From: Paraburkholderia fungorum
Lineage (GTDB): Bacteria; Pseudomonadota; Gammaproteobacteria; Burkholderiales; Burkholderiaceae
Direction: 5' to 3'
Assembly (NCBI RefSeq): GCF_900099835.1
Contig: NZ_FNKP01000001.1
Coordinates: 806,001 to 870,000 of the forward strand
DNA length: 64,000 nucleotides
The notes under the pieces were generated by a model, which was not told the origin of the DNA, made no database searches, and was given only the letters and a program-made list of their open reading frames with translations. Shown in pieces: positions 18,725 to 29,772 of this stretch (positions within the stretch are counted from its first letter, which is position 1; every line of letters begins with the position of its first letter). Position numbers and translations under genes: made by a program.

Positions 18725-19303
18725 TTGAAGACATCCCTGTTGATCGCGGTTGGCGCGCTGGCTTCTTCGTTGTCGCTCGGCGCGTTTGCCGCCGACACTT
18801 ACCAGCTCGACCCGACCCACACGTATCCGAGTTTCGAGGCGGATCACTTCGGCGGCCTGTCGGTGTGGCGCGGCAAGTTCACGAAAAGCTCCGGCACGGT
18901 GACGCTCGACCGCGCAGCCAAAACCGGCTCCGTGGATGTGACCGTCGATCCCGCTTCGGTCGACACCGGCAATGCCAAACTCGATGAGCATCTGAAGACG
19001 GATGCGTTCTTCGACGTCGCCAAATATCCGTCTGTGACTTACAAGGGCACCGATATCAAGTTCGATGGCGACAAGCCGGTCGAAGTGATCGGCAATCTGA
19101 CGATTCGCGGCGTGACGAAGCCGGTGAATCTGAAGATCGAATCGTTCAAGTGCATGCAGCATCCGATGCTCAAGCGTGAAGTGTGCGGCGTGGAAGCAAG
19201 CGCGCAATTCAATCGCGCCGATTTCGGTATGGATTTCGGTGTGAAATACGGTTTCAGCATGGAAACGAAGCTGCATATCCAGACTGAAGGAATCAAGCAG
19301 TAA
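18725..19303 (+). CDS. YceI family periplasmic protein (2), TTG start
   Basis: A 192-residue exported protein. The signal peptide [20 protein letters not shown] ends before [10 protein letters not shown]. The mature region [20 protein letters not shown] and [20 protein letters not shown] is typical YceI. The start must be TTG at 18725: AGGAG at 18714-18718 is correctly spaced for it. The nearer ATG at 18720 reads ATG-AAT-TGA and stops at once. It is a diverged paralogue of the preceding gene. Confidence 0.92.
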   Translation: MKTSLLIAVGALASSLSLGAFAADTYQLDPTHTYPSFEADHFGGLSVWRGKFTKSSGTVTLDRAAKTGSVDVTVDPASVDTGNAKLDEHLKTDAFFDVAKYPSVTYKGTDIKFDGDKPVEVIGNLTIRGVTKPVNLKIESFKCMQHPMLKREVCGVEASAQFNRADFGMDFGVKYGFSMETKLHIQTEGIKQ

Positions 19304-19613
19304 GCGCTTCTTTTCTGCTTCTGCATGACGGCTTTTAATACCGTTATCGAATAGCGCAGCGCATTGCGCCGCAACACAAAACCGCTTCATCCGCATTCGC
19401 GATGAAGCGGTTTTTTATTGCCTGTGCGGCCTGATAACGCAAATTAAAGCCGTATGCGGCAGTGCTTTCAATTTGCCACTCGCATTGGATTAATTTTCAA
19501 GTTAAATAGAGCGCTGAAGCCGAACCGGTTATGCGCGTATCCGGTTCGGACAAAGTCGGGTTATCAGAGGAAAGGCCCGCATCAAAAATATGGCGCGCAA
19601 ACTGGAGATCTCG
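19304..19613. other. Intergenic region before the MHS transporter gene
   Basis: It holds the terminator at 19380-19416 and about 200 bp of sequence that is AT-richer than its surroundings (19430-19510). No gene was found. This stretch probably contains the promoter of the transporter gene. Confidence 0.5.
19380..19416 (+). terminator. Terminator after the second yceI gene
   Basis: AACCGCTTCATC (19380-19391) pairs perfectly with GATGAAGCGGTT (19401-19412) and a T6 run follows. Confidence 0.85.
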
Positions 19614-20891
19614 ATGAACGCAACGACAGCAACAAGCATCGCGGGGAGCCGACAGAATTCATGGCGGGCAGTAGTCGCCGCGTCGATCGGCAATGCGCTG
19701 GAATGGTTCGACCTGGTGGTGTACGGCTTCTTCGCAGTGATCATCTCGAAGCTGTTTTTTCCGGCCGGCAACGACACGGTCTCGCTGCTGCTGACGCTCG
19801 GCACCTTCGGCGTGTCGTTCTTCATGCGGCCGCTCGGGGCGATCGTGATTGGCGCGTACGCCGATCGCGCCGGACGCAAAGCTGCGCTCACACTGTCGAT
19901 CCTGCTGATGATGAGCGGCACGCTGATCATCGCCATCTTGCCGACCTACCAGAGCATCGGCCTTGCCGCGCCAGTGATCCTCGTGATTGCGCGTTTGATG
20001 CAGGGCTTCTCGGCGGGCGGCGAATTCGGCAGCGCGACCGCCTTTCTCGCGGAACACGTGCCGGGGCGGCGCAGCTTCTTCGCGAGCTGGCAGGTGGCGA
20101 GCCAGGGGCTGACCACGCTGCTGGCGGCGGGCTTCGGTGTGTTGCTCACCGGCCAGTTGTCGCCGGAACAGATGACCACCTGGGGCTGGCGTGTGCCGTT
20201 CTTTTTCGGTCTGCTGATCGGGCCGGTCGCCTGGTACATTCGCACGAAGCTCGACGAGACGCCCGAGTTTCTCGCGGCGGAAACGACGGACACGCCGCTG
20301 CGCGACACCTTTGCGAGCCAGAAGCTGCGGCTCCTGATTGCGATCGGCGTGGTGGTGCTGGGGACCGTATCGACCTATCTCGTGCTGTTCATGCCGACTT
20401 ATGGCGTGAAGCAACTGGGGCTGGCGCCGTCGGTGGCGTTCTCGGCGATTGCGCTGACCGGTGTGATCCAGATGGTGTTCTCGCCAGTGGTCGGGCATCT
20501 GTCGGACCGGCGCGGGCGGACGACGATCATGCTCGGCTCGGCAGTGCTGCTGCTCGTGCTGATCAATCCGGCCTTCGTGTATCTGGTCGCGCATCCGACC
20601 TTTGGCACGCTGATCGCGTTGCAGATCGTATTCGGCTTTCTGATGACCGGTTACTTCGCCGCGTTGCCGGGCCTGCTGTCGGAGATGTTCCCGGTGCAGA
20701 CGCGCACGACCGGCATGTCGCTCGCCTATAACATCGCGGTGACGATTTTCGGCGGCTTCGGGCCGTTTATCATCGCGTGGCTGATCAGTGTGACGGGATC
20801 GAAGGCCGCGCCGAGTTACTACATGATTTTTGCGGCGCTGGTGAGTCTGGTGGCGTTGATCGCCGCGCGGCGCAAGCTGGGTTTCCGTTGA
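19614..20891 (+). CDS. MFS transporter, metabolite:H+ symporter (MHS) type
   Basis: A 425-residue inner-membrane carrier with twelve predicted helices. SIGNALEWFDLVVYGFFAVI near the N-terminus and FFMRPLGAIVIGAYADRAGR are signatures of the MHS family, which imports organic acids or osmolytes with protons. The central GHLSDRRGRTTIML is the second MFS loop motif. ATG 19614 has GGAG at a spacing of 6; an alternative ATG at 19590 would add eight residues. The substrate cannot be predicted from the sequence. No obvious catabolic neighbours are present. Confidence 0.9.
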   Translation: MNATTATSIAGSRQNSWRAVVAASIGNALEWFDLVVYGFFAVIISKLFFPAGNDTVSLLLTLGTFGVSFFMRPLGAIVIGAYADRAGRKAALTLSILLMMSGTLIIAILPTYQSIGLAAPVILVIARLMQGFSAGGEFGSATAFLAEHVPGRRSFFASWQVASQGLTTLLAAGFGVLLTGQLSPEQMTTWGWRVPFFFGLLIGPVAWYIRTKLDETPEFLAAETTDTPLRDTFASQKLRLLIAIGVVVLGTVSTYLVLFMPTYGVKQLGLAPSVAFSAIALTGVIQMVFSPVVGHLSDRRGRTTIMLGSAVLLLVLINPAFVYLVAHPTFGTLIALQIVFGFLMTGYFAALPGLLSEMFPVQTRTTGMSLAYNIAVTIFGGFGPFIIAWLISVTGSKAAPSYYMIFAALVSLVALIAARRKLGFR

Positions 20892-20940
20892 CTGTTATCT
20901 TGAGAGTCTTGAAAGCGCGGCTGTAAAACGCGGCTGTAAA

Positions 20941-20976
20941 AGCAGAAGGCCGGTTCTTTCGAACCGGCCTTCTGCT
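20941..20976. terminator. Bidirectional terminator between transporter gene and secF
   Basis: AGCAGAAGGCCGGTTC (20941-20956) pairs with its perfect complement (20961-20976) around a 4-nt loop. Convergent genes end on both sides (20891 and 20997). A 13-bp tandem duplication (20916-20941) sits immediately before it. Confidence 0.75.
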
Positions 20977-20996
20977 TTGCACCGTCTATCTAAAAA

Positions 20997-21947
20997 TCAG
21001 ACTTGCGCGCCCGCATTCGGGTCGTTCGGATCAGCCCGGTCTTTCTTGTCCTTCAGCAGATCTTCGCGCTTCACGCCGAGCCACATGGCCAGCGCCGCAG
21101 CGACGAACACCGACGAATAGATACCGAACAGAATACCGACCGTCAGCGCCAGAGCGAAGTAGTGCAGCGTCGGACCGCCGAACAGGAACATCGACAGCAC
21201 CATCATTTGCGTACAACCGTGCGTGATGATGGTTCGCGACATCGTGCTGGTGATCGCGTGGTTGATGACTTCGGCCACGGTCATCTTGCGTTCGCGACGG
21301 AAGGTCTCACGAATCCGGTCGAAAATAACGACCGATTCGTTCACCGAGTAGCCGAGCACGGCAAGCACCGCAGCCAGCACCGACAACGAGAACTCCCACT
21401 GGAAGAATGCGAAGAAACCGAGAATGATCACCACGTCGTGCAGGTTGGCGATCACGCCGGCTACTGCGTACTTCCATTCGAAGCGGAACGACAGGTAAAT
21501 CACGATACCGATCACCACGCAGGCGAGCGCCATCAGGCCGTCGGTGGCGAGTTCCTTGCCGACCTGCGGGCCGACGAACTCGACGCGCTGCAACTGCACC
21601 TCAGGCGTGTCGGCCTTCAGCGCGCCCATCACCTGGTCGCTCTGTTGCGCGGACGTGAAGCCCTGCTTGAGCGGCAGACGGATCAGCACGTCGCGCGAGG
21701 TGCCGAAGTTCTGCACCTGAGCGTCGGCGTAACCGAGTTTGGCCAGCGTGTTGCGCACCGGATCGAGCGGCGCGGTGCCCGGATATTGCACCTCGACAAC
21801 CGTACCGCCGGTGAATTCCACCGACAGATGCAGCCCGCGATGCGCGAGGAAAAACACAGCAGCAAGGAACGTCAGCAGCGAAATCACGTTGAAAATCAAC
21901 GCACGCTGCATGAACGGAATGTCTTTGCGAAAACGGAAAAATTCCAT
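20997..21947 (-). CDS. secF: Protein translocase subunit SecF
   Basis: A 316-residue inner-membrane partner of SecD; SecDF uses the proton gradient to pull preproteins through SecYEG. It has an N-terminal helix (LIFNVISLLTFLAAVFFLAH), the periplasmic P4-type domain (HLSVEFTGGTVVEVQYPG) and five further helices, with the RND-type VLGYSVNESVVIFDRIRETF motif at about 200-220. It starts 18 bp after the secD stop. The operon order is yajC-secD-secF. Confidence 0.97.
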   Translation of the reverse strand: MEFFRFRKDIPFMQRALIFNVISLLTFLAAVFFLAHRGLHLSVEFTGGTVVEVQYPGTAPLDPVRNTLAKLGYADAQVQNFGTSRDVLIRLPLKQGFTSAQQSDQVMGALKADTPEVQLQRVEFVGPQVGKELATDGLMALACVVIGIVIYLSFRFEWKYAVAGVIANLHDVVIILGFFAFFQWEFSLSVLAAVLAVLGYSVNESVVIFDRIRETFRRERKMTVAEVINHAITSTMSRTIITHGCTQMMVLSMFLFGGPTLHYFALALTVGILFGIYSSVFVAAALAMWLGVKREDLLKDKKDRADPNDPNAGAQV

Positions 21948-21965
21948 GGTCTTGTTCTCCGGGAC

Positions 21966-24053
21966 TCAGCGGGATGAACCCGGTTTCTGCGGCGTGCTCG
22001 ACGAACCTTGCGTCGAACCCGACGTCTGGTCCGACGTGCCCGGCGCATTGCGGCGACGCACGGTCGGCTTGCCGCCGCGCGCCTGCTCGATGGCTTGCTG
22101 CGCCTTCGACTTGCCCTTGGTCACCGCGGCGACTGCCTGTGCGGTGTCGGTGGCGGCATCGTCGTTACCGAGGTAAGCGTTCGAGCCTGCGGGTGCCGTT
22201 TCCGGACGCCATACCTGACCGATCGCCAGCGACTTCAGCTTTTTCTTGCCGCCGTACCAGAGGTTGACGAGGCCACGCGAGAAGAACACCGCCGAGAACA
22301 TCGACGTCAGAATGCCGATACAGTGAACCATCGCGAAGCCGCGCACCGGGCCGGAGCCGAACGCGAGCAGCGCGAGGCCGGCGATCAGCGTCGTCACGTT
22401 CGAGTCGAGAATCGTTGCCCATGCATGCGCGTAGCCGTTCTGGATAGCCAGTTGCGGCGGCGCGCCGTGGCGCAGTTCTTCACGCACCCGTTCGTTGATC
22501 AGCACGTTCGCGTCGATCGCCATACCGAGCGCGAGCGCGATAGCGGCGATACCCGGCAGTGTGAGCGTGGCCTGCAGCATCGACAGCACCGCGACCAGCA
22601 GCAAGAGGTTCACCGACAGACCGATCACCGAGATCACGCCGAACAGCATGTAGTACGCGATCATGAAGACGGCGATCGCTACGAAGCCCCACACGACCGA
22701 ATGGAAGCCCTTGTTGATGTTGTCCGCCCCGAGGCTCGGGCCGATCGTGCGTTCTTCGATGATTTCCATCGGTGCCGCGAGCGAACCGGCGCGCAGCAGC
22801 AGCGCGAGGTCGGCGGCGGCTTGCGGGTTAGGCTGGCCGGTAATCTGGAAGCGGTCGCCCAGTTCCGACTGGATGGTCGCCACCGTCAGCACTTCGCCCT
22901 TGCCCTTTTCGAACAGCACCATCGCCATCGGCTTGCCGATGTTGTCGCGCGACACGCTCGCCACCGCACGGCCACCGGCCGAGTCGAGGCGAATGTTGAC
23001 CGACGGACGCTGATGTTCGTCGAAGCCTGCCGACGCGTCGATAATCCGGTCGCCGGTGAAGATCACCTGCTTGCGCAGCATGACGGGCGCCTGATTGCCT
23101 TGCGTGAACAGTTCGTCGCCCGGCGGAACCGGGTCGTTCGGGTTCGGATGCAGATTGTTCGGATCGGCGAGGCGCGCTTCGAGCGTGGCCGTGCGGCCGA
23201 TGATGTCCTTCGCCTTCGCCGTGTCCTGCACGCCCGGCAGTTCGACCACGATGCGGTCGGCGCCTTGCTGCTGGATCACCGGCTCGGCGACGCCGAGTTC
23301 GTTCACGCGGTTATGCAGCGTGGTGATGTTCTGCTTGAGCGCGGCGTCCTGCACGGCGCGCTGCACGGCCGGCGTGAACGTGCCGACCAGTTGCAGACCA
23401 CCGTCCTGACCCGGCTGCGTCGCCCACTGGAGTTCGCTGATGCCGCGGCCGAGCAGCTTGAGCGCTGCGTCCGCCGTGGCCTGATCCGCCACGTTGACCA
23501 CCACCGACTGGTTCACGCGATTCACGCCGCCGTCGCGGACATTGTTGTCACGCAGCAGCGTGCGCACGTCCGATGCGTCCGAATCGAGCTTCTTGTTCAG
23601 CGCGCCTGCCATGTCGACTTGCAGCAGGAAGTGGACACCGCCGCGCAGGTCGAGACCGAGGTACATCGGCAGAGCGTGCAGCGCGGTCAGCCAGTTCGGC
23701 GACGCGCTTTGCAGGTTCAGTGCGACGACATATTGCGGATCGGTCGGGTCGGCGTTCAGCGATTTTTGCAGCAGGTCCTTCACGCGCAATTGCGTGTCGG
23801 TGTCCGGCAGACGCACGCGGATGTTCGCGTTGGTCGACGAGTTGTCGAACGTGACGCCGTCCGGCTTGATCTGATTGGCGGCGAGCGCGGCTTCGACCGA
23901 AGCCAGCGTGGTCGAGTCGAGCCTGACCGTTGCCTTGCCGCTCGACACCTGCACCGCCGGCGCTTCGCCGAACAGGTTGGGCAGCGTGTACACGAGACCG
24001 ATGACCAGAGCCACCAGCATCACGGCGTATTTCCAGAGGGGGTAACGATTCAT
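21966..24053 (-). CDS. secD: Protein translocase subunit SecD
   Basis: A 695-residue inner-membrane protein. An N-terminal helix (YAVMLVALVIGLVYTLPNLF), the large periplasmic P1 region (LGLDLRGGVHFLLQVDM at about 115-131) and a C-terminal six-helix membrane domain (ALALGMAIDANVLINERVRE) give the normal SecD architecture. It is longer than E. coli SecD (615) because of a hydrophilic, Ser/Thr-rich C-terminal tail of about 90 residues after the last helix. YajC lies 115 bp upstream. Confidence 0.97.
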   Translation of the reverse strand: MNRYPLWKYAVMLVALVIGLVYTLPNLFGEAPAVQVSSGKATVRLDSTTLASVEAALAANQIKPDGVTFDNSSTNANIRVRLPDTDTQLRVKDLLQKSLNADPTDPQYVVALNLQSASPNWLTALHALPMYLGLDLRGGVHFLLQVDMAGALNKKLDSDASDVRTLLRDNNVRDGGVNRVNQSVVVNVADQATADAALKLLGRGISELQWATQPGQDGGLQLVGTFTPAVQRAVQDAALKQNITTLHNRVNELGVAEPVIQQQGADRIVVELPGVQDTAKAKDIIGRTATLEARLADPNNLHPNPNDPVPPGDELFTQGNQAPVMLRKQVIFTGDRIIDASAGFDEHQRPSVNIRLDSAGGRAVASVSRDNIGKPMAMVLFEKGKGEVLTVATIQSELGDRFQITGQPNPQAAADLALLLRAGSLAAPMEIIEERTIGPSLGADNINKGFHSVVWGFVAIAVFMIAYYMLFGVISVIGLSVNLLLLVAVLSMLQATLTLPGIAAIALALGMAIDANVLINERVREELRHGAPPQLAIQNGYAHAWATILDSNVTTLIAGLALLAFGSGPVRGFAMVHCIGILTSMFSAVFFSRGLVNLWYGGKKKLKSLAIGQVWRPETAPAGSNAYLGNDDAATDTAQAVAAVTKGKSKAQQAIEQARGGKPTVRRRNAPGTSDQTSGSTQGSSSTPQKPGSSR

Positions 24054-24168
24054 GAGTGGTCCAACGGGAAGGTTGGCTTGGAAGCGATGCGTCCGGCGAT
24101 GAGCGCGGGCGATTCAGCAGATTTGCGTGAATCGCCGCGAGGCCGCGCCGGACGCGAGAGAGCCGGCC

Positions 24169-24498
24169 TTACAGCGACTTGATCGTGCCCTTCGGGAGAA
24201 TCGTCGTGACCGACGCTTTTTGCACGGTGATTTCCGTGCCTTCCGAGATTTCGACGCCGACGTAAGCCTCACCCACCTTGGTGACCTTGCCCACGATGCC
24301 GCCGTTCGTCACCACTTCGTCGCCCTTGGCCATGGCTGCGAGCATGTTGCGGTGCTCTTTCTGGCGCTTCATTTGCGGGCGAATCATGATGAAGTACAGC
24401 ACGCCGAACATCAGGATCAGCGGCAGGAAGCTCATCAGGTTCGATTCAATGCCACCTGTTGCTGTGCCTTGGGCAAAGGCATTGGAAATGAACGACAC
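24169..24498 (-). CDS. yajC: Sec translocon accessory protein YajC
   Basis: A 109-residue single-span membrane protein that co-purifies with SecDF. SFLPLILMFGVLYFIMIRPQ and MKRQKEHRNMLAAMAKGDEV are the defining YajC segments, followed by the small beta-rich domain VVTNGGIVGKVTKVGEAYVG. The likely start is GTG at 24498, preceded by GGAGAG; an upstream in-frame ATG at 24522 has no binding site and would add eight residues. It heads the yajC-secD-secF operon. Confidence 0.94.
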   Translation of the reverse strand: MSFISNAFAQGTATGGIESNLMSFLPLILMFGVLYFIMIRPQMKRQKEHRNMLAAMAKGDEVVTNGGIVGKVTKVGEAYVGVEISEGTEITVQKASVTTILPKGTIKSL

Positions 24499-24696
24499 GT
24501 TGGTCTCTCCGTTATCAGTCAAACGATCAAAAAAATCAGCCGATTATTCTACCACCGGCCAGTTAGGCGTCGGGACGGCGAATCGGCTTTGCGATCAACC
24601 GTTTAAAGCCTTTTTCGCCCGACGACGAAAGTAAATTGTAAGGTTTTCTTCGGCAGCGACAGCGGATTCTTCTGTGGAATCCGCCGTCGAGCCGCG

Positions 24697-25911
<1,215 letters not shown>

Positions 25912-26041
25912 CTAAAAAACTCCTGTGCTACCGGAGAACAGTCCGGCGCAAATGTTGAAACGCCGCCGGAAGGATCGCGGCGGCTGGGGAACTGCAAAAA
26001 CTTGAAAAACAGCGCGGTTGGCGCGCGGGCGGCGTTGGCGT

Positions 26042-27097
26042 TCAGTCGTCGCGGCGCGTCAGCAGCATCGCGTCGCCGTAACTGAAAAAGCGGTAACGCT
26101 GCTCGATCGCGTGACGATACGCGGCGCGGATCGTTTCCACGCCCGCGAACGCTGAAACCAGCATCAGCAACGTCGATTTCGGCAGATGGAAATTCGTCAC
26201 CAGCCGGTCGACCACGCGGAATTTATACCCCGGCGTGATGAAAATATCGGTTTCGGTGCTGGCCGCGCCCAGCGGACGGCCGGCGGCGTCGGCATCGCGC
26301 GCGGCGGCTTCGAGCGCGCGCATCGAGGTCGTGCCCACCGCGATCACGCGATTGCCGCGCGCTTTGGTCGCGGCAATCTTGTCGGCCAGCGACTGCGGCA
26401 GGTGATACCACTCGCTGTGCATCTTGTGTTCGTCGAGATTCTCGACCCGCACCGGCTGGAACGTGCCCGCGCCGACGTGCAGCGTGAGCGTCGCGCGCTC
26501 CACGCCGTGGGCGTCGAGTTTCGCGAGCAGCGCTTCGTCGAAATGCAGGCCGGCCGTGGGCGCCGCGACTGCGCCTGGATTCTGCGCGAACACGGTCTGG
26601 TAGCGGGTTTCGTCGGTCGAATCGGGATCGTGCTCGATGTACGGCGGCAGCGGCAGACGGCCGAACTGCTCGATCAGCGTCAGGCAGTCGTCGGGGAAAT
26701 GCAGCGTGTAGAACGGCTCGACGCGCTCGCCGAGCGTGACGTCGAAGGCGTCGGCCAGACGGATCGTCGTGCCCGGCTGCGGGCTCTTGCTCGCGCGGAT
26801 CTGCGCGAGCGCGGTGCGCTCGCCGGTCAGGCGCTCTACCAGCACTTCGACCTTGCCGCCACTGGCCTTCTGGCCGAGGAAGCGCGCCTTCAGGACTTTG
26901 GTATCGTTGAAGACCAGCAGATCGCCGGGCGCGATGCACTCGGGCAGCTCGGCAAAGCGGCGGTCGATCAGACGCGCGGTGTCGGCGGAAACGGAGTTGT
27001 CCACCTCGAGCAGACGGCTGGCGCTGCGCTCGGGCAGCGCAACTTGCGCGATCAGCTCGGGTGGCAGATCGAAATCGAAATCGGAAAGCGTAAGCAT
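26042..27097 (-). CDS. queA: S-adenosylmethionine:tRNA ribosyltransferase-isomerase
   Basis: Transfers and isomerises the ribose of SAM onto preQ1-tRNA to make epoxyqueuosine. The 351-residue product starts [20 protein letters not shown] and shows [60 protein letters not shown] and [20 protein letters not shown], all QueA signatures. It lies 130 bp upstream of tgt on the same strand and diverges from recG. Confidence 0.97.
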   Translation of the reverse strand: MLTLSDFDFDLPPELIAQVALPERSASRLLEVDNSVSADTARLIDRRFAELPECIAPGDLLVFNDTKVLKARFLGQKASGGKVEVLVERLTGERTALAQIRASKSPQPGTTIRLADAFDVTLGERVEPFYTLHFPDDCLTLIEQFGRLPLPPYIEHDPDSTDETRYQTVFAQNPGAVAAPTAGLHFDEALLAKLDAHGVERATLTLHVGAGTFQPVRVENLDEHKMHSEWYHLPQSLADKIAATKARGNRVIAVGTTSMRALEAAARDADAAGRPLGAASTETDIFITPGYKFRVVDRLVTNFHLPKSTLLMLVSAFAGVETIRAAYRHAIEQRYRFFSYGDAMLLTRRDD

Positions 27098-27245
27098 GCG
27101 AACGACTGGATGCGAATTGAGACTGAATTGAGCCGAAGCCTAAGCCGGGCGGCTATGATTGCGGGACGCTGAACAGCCCGCGAGCCCGCGCGCTGTATGG
27201 CGTGCGAACCCTTTGACAGCCGATATTGTACTTGCGAAGCAGCCC

Positions 27246-29645
27246 ATGCCTTTGTCCGACCGCCGATTGCCCTCCGCTAACGATGAACCGGGCGCCGAAC
27301 CGAAGCGCCGCGTCGCACGGAAGGGTGAGGCGGTTGAGGTGGCGGTGGCCGCCGGTTTGACGGCGCACAGGCGCGGGGGCACGTCCGCGGACGGCCAGCC
27401 TGATATCGAGCCGGAGGCGAACCCAGGCGACACGTCAGTTGACGCATTGAGTCATGCATCGAGCCATTCGTCGGGTGAAGCATCGAGCAAGGTCCCGCCA
27501 AACGAATTCGGCGACAAGCCAGCAGGCAGTTCCGCTGGCCGCTCGACCTCGAAGTCCTCCAGCAAATCCGCCGCCAAGGCTCCCGTCAAAACCGTCGACA
27601 AGCTCGCCAAGCTCGGCCTCACCCGCGACATCGATCTCGTGCTGCATCTGCCGATGCGCTACGAGGACGAAACCTCGCTGACGCCGATCGGACACCTGCT
27701 GCCAGGCGGCATTTCACAAACCGAAGGCGTGGTGTTCGACAACGAGATCGCGTATCGCCCGCGCCGTCAGTTGCTGGTGAAACTGCACGACGACGCCGGC
27801 GACGAACTCGTGCTGCGCTTCCTGAATTTCTACGGCTCGCAGGTCAAGCAGATGGCAATCGGCGCGCGGCTGCGGGTGCGCGGCGACGTGCGCGGCGGTT
27901 TCTTCGGCATGGAGATGGTCCACCCGGCCGTGCGCGTCGTCGATGAAGACACGCCGCTGCCGCAGGCGCTGACGCCGGTCTATCCGAGCACCGCAGGCGT
28001 GACGCAGGCGTATCTGCGTAAATCGATCGATAACGCGCTGTCGCGCACGTCGTTGCCGGAACTGCTGCCCGAGTCGATCGCGCGAACTTACATGCAGCCG
28101 CTCGGCGTGCCGTCGCTGATGGACGCCGTGCGCACGCTGCATCATCCGGGCGTGCAGTCCGACGAGACTGCGTTGATCGACGGCACGCATCCGGCGTGGG
28201 TGCGCATCAAGTTCGAAGAGTTGCTCGCGCAGCAGATGTCGTTGAAGCGCGCGCATGACGAGCGCCGCACGCGCGCCGCGCCGGCCATGCCGCGCCGCAA
28301 GCTGGGCGACGAAGCGGCGCTGGTCGCGCGTCTGTTGAAGGCGTTGCCGTTTGCGTTGACGAAGGCGCAGGAGCGCGTCGGCGGAGAAATTGCGCTCGAT
28401 CTGACACAGCCGCATCCGATGCAGCGTCTGCTGCAAGGTGACGTCGGTAGCGGCAAGACGATCGTGGCCGCGCTGGCCGCCGCGCAGGCGATCGACGCCG
28501 GTTACCAGGCCGCGCTGATGGCGCCGACCGAAATCCTCGCCGAACAGCACGCGCGCAAATTGCGCGGCTGGCTGGAACCGCTCGGTGTGAGCGTCGCGTG
28601 GCTGGCGGGCAGCCTGAAGACCAAAGAAAAGCGCGCCGCAATCGAAGCCGCCGCGCTCGGCACTGCGCAACTCGTGATCGGCACGCACGCGATCATTCAG
28701 GACGCGGTGGAGTTCGCGCGCCTCGGGCTCGTGATCGTCGACGAACAGCACCGTTTCGGCGTCGCGCAGCGGCTCGCGTTGCGCGCGAAGGCGCAGAACG
28801 CCGCCGATGGCGCGCGCGACTTCCAGCCGCATCAACTGATGATGTCCGCGACGCCGATTCCGCGCACGCTCGCGATGACCTATTACGCCGACCTCGACGT
28901 ATCGACCATCGACGAGTTGCCGCCCGGCCGCACGCCGATCCTGACCAAGCTCGTGTCCGACGCGCGCCGCGAAGAGGTGATCAGCCGCGTGCGCGAGGCC
29001 GCGCTGACGGGGCGTCAGGTGTACTGGGTGTGTCCGCTGATCGAGGAGAGCGAGACCTTGCAGTTGCAGACCGCGGTCGAGACTTACGAGACGCTGGTCG
29101 CGGCGCTCCCGGAACTGAAGGTCGGCCTCGTGCATGGACGCCTTGCGCCCGCCGAGAAAGCCGCCGTGATGGACGCGTTCACGCGCAACGAAGTGCAGTT
29201 GCTGGTCGCGACGACGGTGATCGAAGTGGGCGTCGACGTGCCGAACGCATCGCTGATGGTGATCGAACATGCCGAGCGCTTCGGCCTCGCGCAGTTGCAC
29301 CAGTTGCGCGGACGGGTGGGGCGAGGCAGCGCGGCATCGGTATGCGTGCTGCTCTACACCGGCCCGCTGTCGATGACCGCCCGGGCACGTCTGCAAACCA
29401 TGCGCGAAACCGCCGACGGCTTCGAGATCGCCCGCCGCGATCTGGAAATTCGCGGCCCCGGTGAGTTCCTGGGCGCGCGGCAATCGGGCGCGGCCATGCT
29501 GCGTTTCGCCGATCTCGAAAACGATCAATGGCTGATCGAACCGGCGCGCGAGGCGGCTGCGGCTCTCCTCGAAAAATATCCCGAGGTGGTGATCCAGCAT
29601 CTGGCGCGCTGGCTCGGTGCGCGTGAGCAGTATCTGAAGGCATGA
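27246..29645 (+). CDS. recG: ATP-dependent DNA helicase RecG
   Basis: A 799-residue branch-migrating helicase that remodels stalled replication forks and Holliday junctions. The wedge domain starts around VDKLAKLGLTRDIDLVLHLP. Helicase motifs are LLQGDVGSGKTIVAALAAAQ (Walker A), VIVDEQHRFGVAQR (motif II as DEQH), MSATPIPRTLAMTYYADLDV and RGRVGRGSAASVC. The N-terminus carries a ~110-residue Ser/Lys/Ala-rich extension absent from E. coli RecG (693). ATG 27246 was chosen over an upstream frame start at 27159. A 15-bp-arm hairpin follows at 29652-29687, then oxyR, a neighbourhood usual in betaproteobacteria. Confidence 0.96.
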   Translation: MPLSDRRLPSANDEPGAEPKRRVARKGEAVEVAVAAGLTAHRRGGTSADGQPDIEPEANPGDTSVDALSHASSHSSGEASSKVPPNEFGDKPAGSSAGRSTSKSSSKSAAKAPVKTVDKLAKLGLTRDIDLVLHLPMRYEDETSLTPIGHLLPGGISQTEGVVFDNEIAYRPRRQLLVKLHDDAGDELVLRFLNFYGSQVKQMAIGARLRVRGDVRGGFFGMEMVHPAVRVVDEDTPLPQALTPVYPSTAGVTQAYLRKSIDNALSRTSLPELLPESIARTYMQPLGVPSLMDAVRTLHHPGVQSDETALIDGTHPAWVRIKFEELLAQQMSLKRAHDERRTRAAPAMPRRKLGDEAALVARLLKALPFALTKAQERVGGEIALDLTQPHPMQRLLQGDVGSGKTIVAALAAAQAIDAGYQAALMAPTEILAEQHARKLRGWLEPLGVSVAWLAGSLKTKEKRAAIEAAALGTAQLVIGTHAIIQDAVEFARLGLVIVDEQHRFGVAQRLALRAKAQNAADGARDFQPHQLMMSATPIPRTLAMTYYADLDVSTIDELPPGRTPILTKLVSDARREEVISRVREAALTGRQVYWVCPLIEESETLQLQTAVETYETLVAALPELKVGLVHGRLAPAEKAAVMDAFTRNEVQLLVATTVIEVGVDVPNASLMVIEHAERFGLAQLHQLRGRVGRGSAASVCVLLYTGPLSMTARARLQTMRETADGFEIARRDLEIRGPGEFLGARQSGAAMLRFADLENDQWLIEPAREAAAALLEKYPEVVIQHLARWLGAREQYLKA

Positions 29646-29651
29646 AAGCGG

Positions 29652-29687
29652 CCCGCGCGCCTTGCTACGACAAGGCGTGCGGGCCGA
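29652..29687 (+). terminator. GC-rich hairpin after recG
   Basis: GGCCCGCGCGCCTTG pairs with CAAGGCGTGCGGGCC with one mismatch around a 6-nt loop, 7 nt after the recG stop. No T tract follows, so termination is possible but not proven. Confidence 0.45.
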
Positions 29688-29719
29688 TGCGCCCGAAACC
29701 AGAGGTTGGCGAACCGACC

Positions 29720-29750
29720 CTATCGGTGTATAACTAGAACCTATCGAATT
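29720..29750. promoter_or_regulatory. Candidate regulatory site upstream of oxyR
   Basis: Two CTATCG elements lie 21 bp apart (29720 CTATCGG and 29741 CTATCGAATT), just ahead of the oxyR start at 29773. The second shares nine bases with the inverted repeat ahead of the catalase region (30854-30895). OxyR autoregulation through such a site is inferred. Confidence 0.45.
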
Positions 29751-29772
29751 CACAACACTGATTGGTCCCCGA

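Noticed and set aside
22008..24182. 724-codon plus-strand frame opposite secD
   Set aside because: Shadow of secD; no start signal and no recognisable domain.
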